Below are positions 28,201-36,351 of a stretch of DNA of 64,000 nt, in pieces. The stretch is taken from positions 62,001 through 126,000 of the forward strand of contig CALEMF010000017.1 of assembly GCA_937911505.1 (NCBI GenBank), in the 5' to 3' direction. Under the pieces are notes generated by a model, which worked only from the letters and a program-made list of their open reading frames with translations, had not been told where the DNA came from and did not search any database. Both the position numbers and the translations under genes were made by a program. The stretch's first letter is position 1. Every line of letters starts with the position of its first letter. The stretch comes from an uncultured Cytophagales bacterium (lineage in GTDB: Bacteria > Bacteroidota > Bacteroidia > Cytophagales > Thermonemataceae).

Positions 28201-28359
28201 GGTGTTGAGGGTAGAAACCTAGCATTACTCTTCTCTAACATCCCACACATCGATCCTGAAGTTAGCTTTTATGGAGGTGGGTCTAATGCACAAGGTATTG
28301 AGGCCTTTAATCTGCCTAGTACCAGAAGCTATGGTTTTAACGTAAGAGCAACCTTCTAA
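25255..28359 (+). CDS. SusC/RagA-type TonB-linked outer membrane receptor
   Basis: A TonB-dependent importer of 1034 aa. Order: signal peptide (1-20), carboxypeptidase-regulatory-like domain (about 22-105, starting TVTGTVTDQDGLPLPGAS), plug domain (about 115-225, with GVQITSASGSLGGSTNVLIR and NGAIIITTKRG), then a 22-strand barrel. The short plug-end hallmark SRAANGAIIITTKRG is typical of SusC/RagA. It pairs with the SusD protein 14 bases downstream for uptake of large ligands. TATCTTTA at 25208 is a weak -7 match. There are no glycosidases or sulfatases nearby, so the ligand might be peptide or another polymer. Confidence 0.95.
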   Translation: MIKKLLLTVFILACGLALHAQDKTVTGTVTDQDGLPLPGASVYVKGNTSIGAITGVDGTFSLQVPNDATIVISAVGFDAQEFSAATQTTFNVSLAETALTEVVVTANAIEKERKEIGYAINTVSADDLTEVRSPNALNSLAGRVPGVQITSASGSLGGSTNVLIRGTSSIGGNNQPLFVVDGVPIDNTNFSGAVDRFSAPDFGNRAADLNADDIESMTVLKGPAAAVLYGSRAANGAIIITTKRGKLNTKASVSISSSVRFEDPLRLPDYQNTFGQGSIGKLDSSARASWGPLMSPERTFTNANGQTETFSSQPDNVEDFFETGVTLINNVALSGGTENTSYRLSYTNTQQEGIVPNSELTKQVFNVNASSKLSERLSSSFGITYTRQDNTGRPIQGFNDPDVIVDNVYLFPRNTNLDVISDFKDPVTGEQIPFLGAEQNPYWTVNENLYTMELDRFTGNGQLGYQPLEWLNVSWRVGIDTYREQRQQITSPGSVGVPLGRFWQDRLYSRQVNSDLIATVTLPITQDIGFTGIVGHNVNDRYFESFYNESQDLADPTLFNVANANVNTPQETEERIRLYGVYFDLGFSFRDYLFVNLTGRNDWNSTLPEENRSFFYPSVSSSFIFTEAFGLDNNILTFGKLRANIAQVGNGTDPYLLNFRFFPQSDIFQLFGVDNAYPWGPNSIVGFDATGNIPADNTLVPEITTSWEVGADLQFFGGRLNVDATYYSARINDQILNQTIPFSTGFGSVTINSGDVRNRGVELLLSGQILRSNAPRGFVWGASVNFAQNNNELLNLNEGQEFATIPGTRTDPGLQARVGEPLGSIVGEGWRRNENGDIIINPTTGLREEVADTVIGNIQPDFRLGFQNTFSFKGFTLTALVDWSEGGQLHSQTIQALRAGGYAEETSIRDVAYIDNGVIDNGDGTFRPNDIPITYQQFWGQQDNTDEDGIFDATYVKLREVTLSYAFPQKWLENTFIGSLRVGVEGRNLALLFSNIPHIDPEVSFYGGGSNAQGIEAFNLPSTRSYGFNVRATF

Positions 28360-28373
28360 ACGATTCAAAACTC

Positions 28374-29933
28374 ATGAAGAAAATACATAAAATTATATTA
28401 GGAACTTTATTTGTCTTCTTCGCTACTGCTTGCGAAAGAGACTTCCTAGATGTCAATACAGACCCCAATGCTACAACAGAGGCTATCCCAGGGGCATTGA
28501 TGACCGAAGCTATGCTTGGTTATTCACAAAATAATCTGAATACACTCAATCCAGATGGACAGGCCTATATACAGTACCATAAGCCAGTAGTAGTACTTAC
28601 TGGACCAGATACCTACATAGTAGCCCCTATTGGTAATAATAACTTCTGGAATGCAGTTTATTCGGGTATTCTCACAAATGTAAGGCTTCCAGAAATAGAA
28701 GCAGCTGAGGCAGGAAATAATAATGTAGTAGCACAACTGAAAATATTCCAAGCAATGGTGTACTTGACTGCTGCTGATAGATGGGGAGAAATACCTTTTA
28801 CAGAGGCCAATGATGTTGAAAATCTGAACCCTAGCTTTGATGAACCTACCGTTATCTACAACGGAATTATCGCGCTTATTGATGAGGCGTTAGCATTAGT
28901 AGATCTTACTAACCAGCAGGAACCTTTCACCATTGTAAATAGTGATCCATTGTTTAATGGAGATATGGAGAGATGGCAGCGCTTTGCCAATTCTTTAAAA
29001 CTCAGAGTGTTGATGAGGATCTCTAGTGTAGAGGATGTAAGCGCACAAATATCAGCATTATTGACAAGTGGTGTTCCTTTTGTAGAAGATAACTCGCAGA
29101 ATGTAGAGTTCCGATACTTTGCTGATAGAACCAACCAAAACTTTGACTTTGCTACCTTCGATAACTTTACCAATCTCAATTCTTATCAATTGGATGGCGG
29201 TATAAGAAGGCATCAGCGTTGGAGAAGAGGGGCTAACGGATTGGTAGATCTACTGAATACACTTGGTGATCCAAGAAGGTTTTCTTACTTTGATCGAGAC
29301 CTCTCATTTGAGACGACTCCTCCTCCTGCTGATCCTGAGACTCCAGTTGACTTCTTTGACAGAACAGCACCCTTGGTAGGTTCTCCAAATGGTGCTAGTG
29401 CACAGCCTGATCCAGAAGATAGATGTTATACCAGTCTATTTTTTATTCGTCAGGATAAATCAGACGAATGGTTGACGGCAGCCGAGCATAATCTATTAGC
29501 AGCAGAGGCTTATGCAAGAGGTTTGGCACCGGGAGGATTGACAGCAGCACAAACCGCGATGGAGGCGGGCATTAGAGCTTCTATGACACAGTTTGACGGT
29601 TTCACTTATGAGGGAAAAAATTATGAAATTCCTGATGAAGAGATAGATGACTACATTGATGCCTTACCTGAACTCACTACATTAACAGCTGATGAGGCCT
29701 TAGAGGTAATCCAAGAACAGCAATATATTGCCTTGTTCAACAATGGACAAGAGGCCTGGTCTAACTGGAGAAGAACTAAAGTGCCTGATTTACAAGTGCC
29801 TATTGGTGCACCTATCATAACCGTCATCAGTCGAATAGAGCTTCCTAATGATGAGTTAAGGGCCAATAGTAATGCACCTAGTGTTACTCCTAGGATTGAT
29901 GAACCAGTATATTTCGAAAAACCGAGACAATAA
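28374..29933 (+). CDS. SusD/RagB-family surface lipoprotein
   Basis: The lid of the importer, exposed on the cell surface. Lipobox FFATAC puts the lipidated residue at Cys20, followed by acidic ERDFLD and then VNTDPN, the signature of the SusD-like_2 (PF12771-type) subgroup. 519 aa, mostly helical with TPR-like pairs (RWGEIPFTEA, EAWSNWRRTK). It binds the ligand above SusC (previous gene). It is followed after 15 bases by a small lipoprotein. Confidence 0.93.
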   Translation: MKKIHKIILGTLFVFFATACERDFLDVNTDPNATTEAIPGALMTEAMLGYSQNNLNTLNPDGQAYIQYHKPVVVLTGPDTYIVAPIGNNNFWNAVYSGILTNVRLPEIEAAEAGNNNVVAQLKIFQAMVYLTAADRWGEIPFTEANDVENLNPSFDEPTVIYNGIIALIDEALALVDLTNQQEPFTIVNSDPLFNGDMERWQRFANSLKLRVLMRISSVEDVSAQISALLTSGVPFVEDNSQNVEFRYFADRTNQNFDFATFDNFTNLNSYQLDGGIRRHQRWRRGANGLVDLLNTLGDPRRFSYFDRDLSFETTPPPADPETPVDFFDRTAPLVGSPNGASAQPDPEDRCYTSLFFIRQDKSDEWLTAAEHNLLAAEAYARGLAPGGLTAAQTAMEAGIRASMTQFDGFTYEGKNYEIPDEEIDDYIDALPELTTLTADEALEVIQEQQYIALFNNGQEAWSNWRRTKVPDLQVPIGAPIITVISRIELPNDELRANSNAPSVTPRIDEPVYFEKPRQ

Positions 29934-29948
29934 ATGCAGAACGATCCC

Positions 29949-30521
29949 ATGAAAAAAATAATCAATATATTCTTAGTCCTATTTTGTGTAGTTTTCACTA
30001 GCTGTGAAGAAAATGGAGAAGATCCACTAGCGGGCATACCCTCTACTGATTTGTTTGTGGAGTTTGCAGCGGATACACCTGATGCAATAGAGGCTACTGA
30101 GATCATAGATGGAGAAGACCTTGATGAAGATACTATAAACATAGTATTAAATTCTCCGATTAGTTACGAGAGCGATATACTCTTTAATCTGTCTTTCTCA
30201 GGAAGTGCTGTTTTTAATACTGACTATCGCGTATTTGTAGAAGATGATAATACCATGATAGAGTCTATAGACGCTAACGGAGCAGTCATTAGAGCTGAAG
30301 CAGTTCCTACTGCAGGTGACGTACTTGTTACAGAACAAGCTAGGTTTAGTATTACCTTTCCAGAAGACCTTACTGAAGATGGAGAGAAAGAGCTAGAAAT
30401 CACGCTTACAGGCGCTACGGTAGATCTGACTGGACAGACTTTGGCAGGTGGGAGAGGACCTCTCAGAAGGCAAACCGTTGTTGTTATTGCCGATTCTGAT
30501 GCTCCAGACCCAGCAGATTAG
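29949..30521 (+). CDS. SusE-like surface lipoprotein with Calx-beta-like domain
   Basis: 190 aa from the ATG at 29949 (a second ATG at 29934 overlaps the susD stop region and would lengthen the signal by five residues). Lipobox FTSC, Cys19, then acidic EENGED, in line with the lipoprotein export signal of Bacteroidota. The rest is a single Ca-binding-like beta sandwich (FNLSFSGSAVFNTDYRVF) of Calx-beta type, a fold common in accessory lipoproteins of Sus operons. Likely to help bind the same ligand as the SusCD pair. Confidence 0.8.
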   Translation: MKKIINIFLVLFCVVFTSCEENGEDPLAGIPSTDLFVEFAADTPDAIEATEIIDGEDLDEDTINIVLNSPISYESDILFNLSFSGSAVFNTDYRVFVEDDNTMIESIDANGAVIRAEAVPTAGDVLVTEQARFSITFPEDLTEDGEKELEITLTGATVDLTGQTLAGGRGPLRRQTVVVIADSDAPDPAD

Positions 30522-30553
30522 GATTACTACTTTATCACAAGTTGTATAATCTT

Positions 30554-31396
30554 TTAGAGCGAATCGTTCCCACGGTTCGCTCTATTTTTGTTTCCCTTTA
30601 AAATCGCCCCAATATCCACAAAGGTATCGCCGCTGCTCACCACCGGTAGCTTTCCATCCCACTTTTCAATGGCTTTCAGGCGAAGGAGTTCTTCATTAAT
30701 GGATTGTTGTAGAAGGTTTTGTGCATCAGCTTGTGCTTGTGCTCTTACACGTTCTTGTTCTGCTTCGGTGCGAATGCGGGCAAGGTCATTTTTGGCGGTA
30801 AGTGCTTTCTGCTCTGCAATTTGCTTGAGTTCAATGGCGCTATTAAACTCCTCAGAAAAGTTGAAGTCTACAATCGAGAAATCTGTTACGATGATATTAT
30901 TACGGCTCAAGCGTTTTTTAATGTATGCATAGACATCTTCTTTTACCTCAGGACGTTTCGTGATGAGCTCTTCTGCTGTATAGCGTGCCGTTGCCGATTT
31001 AATAGATTCTTGAATGATGGGTTGAATGATCGTCCTTTGATAGTCGGGTCCTAAATCTTGGAAAATGATATTAGCTTTCTCTTTAGAAAGGTAAAAGTTG
31101 AGCGCCACCCGCGAGGTAACAGGTTGTAAGTCCCGAGAAGAGGCGGTAGCATCTGCTTCTATTTTCTGAATGCGTACATCTAGCTGTATTACCTCCGCTT
31201 TGAAAGGGTTAATCGCGTGAATGCCCTCGGGAAGTAATTCCTTTTGTACAGCGCCAAAGTGCGTTACTACGCCTATCTTTCCTGAGTCTACAACCACAAA
31301 GGTTTTAATAGAGAAAATAGTAATAAGGAAAACGAGTATACTGCCTAGTACGACATACAGAACAGTTTTGGAGGGGATGGAAGATTTCTGAGCCAT
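30554..31396 (-). CDS. Prohibitin/HflC-like SPFH (Band 7) protein
   Basis: A membrane scaffold protein, 280 aa, with one N-terminal membrane helix (about 12-34) and an SPFH domain (about 35-200): VVDSGKIGVVTHFGAVQ, followed by LDVRIQKIEADATASSRDLQ, as in prohibitins. A long coiled coil (KALTAKNDLARIRTEAEQE) follows and ends in a charged NRANRGNDSL tail. Such proteins form ring assemblies and regulate membrane proteases such as FtsH. The SusCD terminator hairpin lies within its last eight codons. Confidence 0.93.
   Translation of the reverse strand: MAQKSSIPSKTVLYVVLGSILVFLITIFSIKTFVVVDSGKIGVVTHFGAVQKELLPEGIHAINPFKAEVIQLDVRIQKIEADATASSRDLQPVTSRVALNFYLSKEKANIIFQDLGPDYQRTIIQPIIQESIKSATARYTAEELITKRPEVKEDVYAYIKKRLSRNNIIVTDFSIVDFNFSEEFNSAIELKQIAEQKALTAKNDLARIRTEAEQERVRAQAQADAQNLLQQSINEELLRLKAIEKWDGKLPVVSSGDTFVDIGAILKGNKNRANRGNDSL
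30556..30590 (+). terminator. Terminator of the SusC/SusD operon
   Basis: AGAGCGAA (30556-30563) pairs with TTCGCTCT (30576-30583), followed by ATTTTTG. It ends the plus-strand operon but overlaps the 3' end of the convergent prohibitin gene (stop at 30554-30556). Confidence 0.7.
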
Positions 31397-31639
31397 AGTG
31401 TGATATGTAAGGGTTTTAAGTAAATATACTAAATACCCGCTTTTTTCTAATAGGTATCCTTTGGTTTTGTCTTTTTGGAAGTATAATCACCAGGTTGCTA
31501 TTCGGCTCTTATAAATTCTAATAAAATGCCGTAGTAGCTGTGACCCTTTTCATTGAGCCGTCTTAGGTCTAAAATAAATCGCATTCGGTTTGTAAAAGCT
31601 ACGATAGCGTGTTCGTGATTATAAATCAGTAATAATGGT

Positions 31640-32039
31640 TAAGAGTATGTTTAAATTTTATTAACTGTTTGTTTTTAAGATCAATATAAGCGCGTTGGCC
31701 TGAAAATCCAGCGGGGAGGTGGGCTGGATTGTGGGCAGAAGCTTTGGATTTGACTTCGTCGAGCTCGCAAGCTCGGTTTCTTGATTTGGCTGCGCCGAAC
31801 TCCTGTTAGTCGGTTTTTGGTTCGTTTTGGGCTACGCCGAGCTCGCCAGAGGCTCGGTTCATCAAGAACCGGAACAAAGTGGAGTTCAGCGAAGCTAACC
31901 GACGCAGGAGCTCGACGCAGTCAACCGACGCAGGAGCTCAGCGAAGCTAAAAAATGAACGAAAGGTAAACCAAAGGAAAAGTGATGAAAATTTCTTAAAA
32001 CATTAATTATATGGCATTTAATTTCTAAACATTCTCTAA
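31640..32039 (+). repeat. MITE-like repeat element, copy C (most modules)
   Basis: A 394-bp non-coding element (31643-32036) with GAG...CTC ends: GAGTATGTTTAAATTTTA on the left and, inverted, GAGAATGTTTAGAAATTAA on the right. A perfect TAA duplication flanks it (31640-31642 and 32037-32039). It holds six GAGCTC-type modules centred at 31761, 31797, 31839, 31882, 31908 and 31934; the extra length against copy A (138 bp) is about five modules of 26 bases. It is most of the gene-free stretch 31397-32085. I see no gene or RNA signal in the remaining flanks. Confidence 0.8.
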
Positions 32040-32085
32040 AGCATAACAAAGTAACTCGGTACGCTAACTATACATCGTGGAATAG

Positions 32086-32890
32086 CTAGTCTATTAAGTC
32101 AAGGGCTTTGACTTCTTCAATAGTAAGTCCAGAAACAAGGGCTGTTTCTTCGTAACTCTTTCCTTCTTTAAGGCACTTTAGGACAGTAAGTACCTTCTGC
32201 ATTCTTTTTTGTTCTCCTTTCTGGTAGACTTCGGATTCTTCAATGTTATAGTCAATAGGCATATTCTCTATCATTTTAAGGGTTATACCTTCAAGCTTTC
32301 TGATCCTTGAGAGAACAAGAAGCTGATGTAAGTACTCTTCTAATGCTAACGGATCACAATCTCTTGCCAACGTCTCAAGGATAGAACGTAGCACTTCTTC
32401 GCTTTGTTATTTTTGTAGTTGGTGAGTAAAGCCAGTAAAAGCATCTCTGACGTATCGGCTTCTAAAAATGTTTTGGTCTGTAGTGTTTGCAAGCTCAACA
32501 GCGTAAACTCGTTAAATACCTCTTCCGTTTTAAGCTTTGTACGCATCTTAGATAGCTTCTGCCCCAAATAGATGACCATTTGCTTTACTGGTTTTTTGAA
32601 TTTTCCAAAAATCAAGGTGTGGTAAAGCATCATTCGATCAAGCATAGTCGAATCATCTTGGGTCTGGAACTCCACATGTAGAATCAGTTCTTTTCCTTCT
32701 TTAGTGGTCACTTCTGCCAAGAAATCAGCTTTCCGTTCAAGCGTTGCAGGAAGCTCCATGGAAAGCTCTTTATAGTGATCGATCTCGATACCCAATCTTT
32801 AGGCTACCAAAGGTAAAAAGATCACATTAATGTTCTCTTTGAAAAGGCGATCATAGACATTACCTTCTTGTTTGTTAGATTGTCTGTCAT
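32086..32890 (-). pseudogene. Rpn-family PD-(D/E)XK nuclease/transposase-like gene, disrupted
   Basis: Three frames together encode a protein of the recombination-promoting nuclease (Rpn, PF12784-type) family. MTDNLTNKK (from 32890) continues in another frame as NVYDRLFKENINVIFLPLVA; then an in-frame TAA (32799-32801) breaks it, and RLGIEIDHYKEL follows. The core ERKADFLAEV...LHVEFQTQDDSTMLDRM contains the D-ExQ nuclease residues. A second frameshift near 32395-32402 (one A too few in an A run) leads into EVLRSILETLARDCDP and the C-terminal helical tail ending EEVKALDLID. At least three separate lesions show a decayed gene rather than a read error. It adjoins repeat copy C. Confidence 0.85.
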
Positions 32891-33084
32891 TCTTTCTAGC
32901 AATGCCTGCAAGCTAATCATTTTTATTTACAAGAAAGCTTATAGTGCCACTCGGGATAGTATATCCCGATTAGACTAAAAAAGTAAAATACTTTCTATTT
33001 TGAAGTTTGATATCAGCATTAGGGAATATATAAAATACATTTCTCTTATATCTTTCATCTTTTGTCTTGTATCTTTTTTCCCTC

Positions 33085-33768
33085 TTAAAAATCAATCTCC
33101 TTTCGGTCGTAAAAAAACTTTCCAGTGGGAACGGTGGCCGTGGTAGCTAACCAAACCGCCGTATCGGCTCCCTGTTCTACTGAGCGTGTGGCATTTGCAC
33201 CGCCCATATCGGTTCTTACCCAACCTGGCGACATACTATTTACTTTTATACCTTCCTGTTGTAGTTCATTGGCCAATAGCACTGTAATGCTATTAAGGCC
33301 CACTTTCGATAAGCGATAGGCCGCGTAATTCCCTTGGAGATCGCGCCAAGCCCCCATACCACTAGACATATTGATAACACGGCCCTCGTCGCTTTTTTTC
33401 AGCAAGGGTAAGAAAGCCTTTGTGAGTTGTATGACTCCAAAATAGTTGGTATCCATCACTTTTTTAATTTCTTCTAGTGGTGTATCAGTCAGACCTGTAC
33501 TATTACTAAAGATACCTGCATTGTTAATGAGTACATCTAGCTTGCCTTGTTCACTAGCAATTTTTGAAGTAAGCTGTGTTATATTATCTATATTTGTTAC
33601 GTCCAGTGTAGCCGCTAAAGCTTGGTGGCCTATCTCTTTGGCAGTTTTTGCTGCCTCTTCTTCTTTACGTGCACCCACATATACAGTATGTCCTTGTGTG
33701 GCCAACTGTCGGGCAATTTCTTTTCCGATGCCTCGGTTAGCACCCGTGACTAAAATAACTTTTCCCAT
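33085..33768 (-). CDS. Short-chain dehydrogenase/reductase (SDR)
   Basis: A classical SDR of 227 aa. Nucleotide motif TGANRGIG at residues 8-15, NNAG for fold stability, catalytic Ser in INMSSGMGAW and Tyr/Lys in YAAYRLSK. PGWVRTDMGG after the active site is typical. It is cytosolic and NAD(P)-dependent; the substrate is unknown. It faces away from the AraC-type gene at 33942, with a 173-base spacer, which may be a shared control region. Confidence 0.92.
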   Translation of the reverse strand: MGKVILVTGANRGIGKEIARQLATQGHTVYVGARKEEEAAKTAKEIGHQALAATLDVTNIDNITQLTSKIASEQGKLDVLINNAGIFSNSTGLTDTPLEEIKKVMDTNYFGVIQLTKAFLPLLKKSDEGRVINMSSGMGAWRDLQGNYAAYRLSKVGLNSITVLLANELQQEGIKVNSMSPGWVRTDMGGANATRSVEQGADTAVWLATTATVPTGKFFYDRKEIDF

Positions 33769-33941
33769 GTTTGTTTCGTTTTTGCTAAAAATACAAGTTT
33801 TATTGAGAAGTAAGTGAGTAATTTAGTGAATGGATAGAAGGGAAGTAAAAATAACTGCCTTATTTCAGGAACATACAAAAATCTTGAGTTTTACTTCTAA
33901 AATCTTATTTTTAAAACCTTTAAACCTAATTCCCCATCAAC

Positions 33942-34850
33942 GTGAACGAAAAAGTTTACCCTACACTACAAGCCTTTTTTCAATCTATAGGGCTGCCACT
34001 TGAACAAGATACAGAGCTTACTATTCATCCCTTAAAGGGACTACATGGTGACAAACCAATCAAATCGCCCCTATTTCGTACCAATTACTTTACCATCGTA
34101 TTAGTGACAGGCGGGAAGAGCACCTATATCGTAGATAATCATACTTTTCCTATTGCCAGAGGCGCTTTCTACTTTTCTAATCCTGGACACCTCAAAGCTT
34201 TTGAAATAGAAACGAGCTTAACAGGTTACTTGACTACCTTCTCCGAAAAGTTCGTAAAACAACATTTTGAAAAAAACTTCTTCACCCAATTCCCTTTCTT
34301 AGTAGAGGCTACTACGCCTGTAATAGACCTAGAAGAAACGACCTTAGAAAGCCTTGTAGCGATCAGTGAGCAGATGTTACAAGCCTACAATACTCCCTCT
34401 CCACAAAAGCAAGCGATGCTTAGTCATTATCTGTCCATTATACTTCTAAAGACCAAAGAGATACTCCTCGATGAAAGAAGGGTAATTCACCCTACACGCC
34501 GCGATGATGAAATATTTATACAGTTTAAACAACTGCTTACGCAAAACTTTGTAGCCATTGCCGCAGGAGAGCTACATAAGGTGTATTCTGTAAGAGAATT
34601 TGCCGAACAGCTTCATCTACATCCTAATTACCTTAATCAGATTATTAAGAAAACTACTGGGCAACCCCCTATAAAGCATATTCAAGCACGCACCCTTACT
34701 GAAGCCGAAGGGCTTCTGACCAATTCTAATAAAACAGTTTCGGAAATTGCCCACTTATTAGGCTTTACCGATACCACTCACTTCAGTAAATTCTTTAAAA
34801 AACATACTAATCAGACGCCGTTACAGTACAGAACCGATCAACAACTTTAA
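33942..34850 (+). CDS. AraC-family transcriptional regulator, GTG start
   Basis: 302 aa beginning at a GTG; no ATG precedes the conserved region. The N-terminal half (about 1-190) is a cupin-like sensor domain (YIVDNHTFPIARGAFYFSNP). The C-terminal 95 residues carry two helix-turn-helix units: YSVREFAEQLHLHPNYLNQI and KTVSEIAHLLGFTDTTHFSK. It lies between two SDR genes, one divergent and one downstream, and most likely controls one or both; this pairing is common in Bacteroidota. Confidence 0.9.
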   Translation: MNEKVYPTLQAFFQSIGLPLEQDTELTIHPLKGLHGDKPIKSPLFRTNYFTIVLVTGGKSTYIVDNHTFPIARGAFYFSNPGHLKAFEIETSLTGYLTTFSEKFVKQHFEKNFFTQFPFLVEATTPVIDLEETTLESLVAISEQMLQAYNTPSPQKQAMLSHYLSIILLKTKEILLDERRVIHPTRRDDEIFIQFKQLLTQNFVAIAAGELHKVYSVREFAEQLHLHPNYLNQIIKKTTGQPPIKHIQARTLTEAEGLLTNSNKTVSEIAHLLGFTDTTHFSKFFKKHTNQTPLQYRTDQQL

Positions 34851-34952
34851 AATATACCTAACCTCCTTTTTTACTTACCTATTCGCGTGGGTGTGTTTAG
34901 TGTAGTTTTGTAACATATCATTCAATAATCACTTAATAAAACACACACAACA

Positions 34953-35717
34953 ATGGATACACAAAATAAAATAGCTTTAGTAACAGGTGGTAGCAGAGGT
35001 TTAGGAAAAAATACAGCCATGCGCTTAGCAGAAGAGGGCGTAGACGTAATCCTTACCTACAGAAGTAAAAAAGAAGAAGCCGAAAAAGTAGTAGCCGACA
35101 TACAAGAACTGGGGCAATCAGCCGTAGCGCTCCCCCTAGATGTAGCCAAGCTCGATACTTTCGATACTTTTTTTGAAGCAGTAAAACAGGCCCTAGCTAC
35201 TCATTGGCAAAGAGAAAGCTTCGACTTCCTCATCAATAATGCAGGGATTGATAGTTATTCACCAATTCAAGAAACTACAGAAGACCAATTCGATGCCTTG
35301 ATGAATGTACATTTCAAAGGGGTATACTTCCTTACGCAAAAGGCATTACCACTTATCGCAGATCACGGACGTATTGTCAACATCTCTACAGGACTGACGC
35401 GCTTTAGTATTCCTGGGTACAGTGCCTATGCGGCGATGAAAGGGGGAATAGAGGTGTTTACTCAGTATTTGGCCAAAGAGTTAGGTGAACGTAAAATTAC
35501 TGCAAATGTGGTAGCACCTGGTGCCATTGAAACAGATTTTACCGCACCTGCCTTTACTCACAATTCGCAAATCAAAGATTATCTTGCTTCCCAAACTACT
35601 TTGGGTAGAGTAGGCTTACCTGATGACATCGGTGGGGTAATTGCCTTCCTCTGTGACGAAAAAGCCTTCTGGATCAATGCCCAACGTATCGAAATTTCTG
35701 GTGGTATGTTTTTGTAG
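34953..35717 (+). CDS. Short-chain dehydrogenase/reductase (SDR)
   Basis: A classical SDR of 254 aa, FabG-like. The TGGSRGLG motif (about residues 12-19), NNAG, Ser in NISTGLTRF and the YSAYAAMK Tyr/Lys pair are all present. Its end (RIEISGGMFL) is the usual C-terminal family motif. Positioned 102 bases after the AraC gene; TAGTTTTG at 34903-34910 may be its own -7 element. Substrate unknown. A strong terminator follows. Confidence 0.92.
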   Translation: MDTQNKIALVTGGSRGLGKNTAMRLAEEGVDVILTYRSKKEEAEKVVADIQELGQSAVALPLDVAKLDTFDTFFEAVKQALATHWQRESFDFLINNAGIDSYSPIQETTEDQFDALMNVHFKGVYFLTQKALPLIADHGRIVNISTGLTRFSIPGYSAYAAMKGGIEVFTQYLAKELGERKITANVVAPGAIETDFTAPAFTHNSQIKDYLASQTTLGRVGLPDDIGGVIAFLCDEKAFWINAQRIEISGGMFL

Positions 35718-35740
35718 GAATTAGTAAACAACAACTATAA

Positions 35741-35779
35741 AACCCTTGAAGGTTATCAAGCCTTCAAGGGTTCTTTTCT
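35741..35779 (+). terminator. Strong intrinsic terminator after SDR gene
   Basis: A perfect 12-bp stem (AACCCTTGAAGG at 35741-35752; CCTTCAAGGGTT at 35761-35772) with an 8-base loop, followed by CTTTTCT. Confidence 0.85.
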
Positions 35780-35946
35780 AATATCGAGTATGTATAAAGC
35801 TGATTTTTTAGTTAACTAGTAGAAGGAAGTAAATCCTTGACATTCTGTTCTAACCAAGTAATCAATAGCTATTCAAGAGGAAAGGTGTAATAAGGAGCAG
35901 TCTGCGTAAAAAACAAAAAAAGTATAGGCGGTCGCCGAACTACTCT

Positions 35947-36351
35947 TCACTCTTTATTAAGATCAATGCTGTCAATCAGATATCTACCTTGGTATTGTTT
36001 TATTTTCATAAACACACGGTAAGCACCATTTTTTGAGCTATACTTTACAATAGTATAGTTGAGTGATTTCCCAGAGTTGCCTCTATGGTAATTCTCAAAA
36101 CCAGCGGGATTAGGCGCATTTTTAGTAAAAAAATCGCGCATGACAAATGCTGCTTGTGTTTTACTATAATTACTTTTCTTGCCGTCAAAGCTAATCTCTA
36201 CCGTTTCACTGAATAGCTTTGCTAAATCTTTGGCGCTACCAATTTTAATAGCAGCCTCTGCCTGCGTAATAACACTACTTTGTGCATAGCTCGTCAGTGT
36301 GCTGGCAAGGACAAAGAAGAAGAAAGTATATAGTGTAAAAAATTGCCTCAT
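35947..36351 (-). CDS. DUF4783 family secreted protein
   Basis: 134 aa with a signal peptide (about 1-23, ending TSYAQ). The mature part (SVITQAEAAIKIGSAKDLAK then FVMRDFFTKN and YRVFMKIKQYQGRYLIDSID) matches the DUF4783 pattern, an NTF2-like alpha+beta fold restricted to Bacteroidota. Likely periplasmic, no known activity. A TACGTTTG on the minus strand at 36387-36380 fits the -7 promoter element, 29 bases from the start. Confidence 0.85.
   Translation of the reverse strand: MRQFFTLYTFFFFVLASTLTSYAQSSVITQAEAAIKIGSAKDLAKLFSETVEISFDGKKSNYSKTQAAFVMRDFFTKNAPNPAGFENYHRGNSGKSLNYTIVKYSSKNGAYRVFMKIKQYQGRYLIDSIDLNKE

Noticed and set aside
31498-31638. A 47-codon minus-strand frame (ending LLEFIRAE) that abuts repeat copy C, as if the element had cut a gene
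   Set aside because: Removing the element and one TAA does not restore an open frame, because a stop sits directly upstream. It is likely chance or too decayed to call.
32951-32969. A perfect 9-bp palindromic hairpin (TCGGGATA...TATCCCGA) upstream of the Rpn remnant
   Set aside because: No T-run on either strand and no link to a gene start; not enough to call a terminator or operator.
35800-35920. Possible C-terminal gene remnant on the minus strand (WLEQNVKDLLPSTS)
   Set aside because: It has an in-frame stop a few codons upstream and no recognised family. Short frames like this are frequent in A/T-rich spacers.
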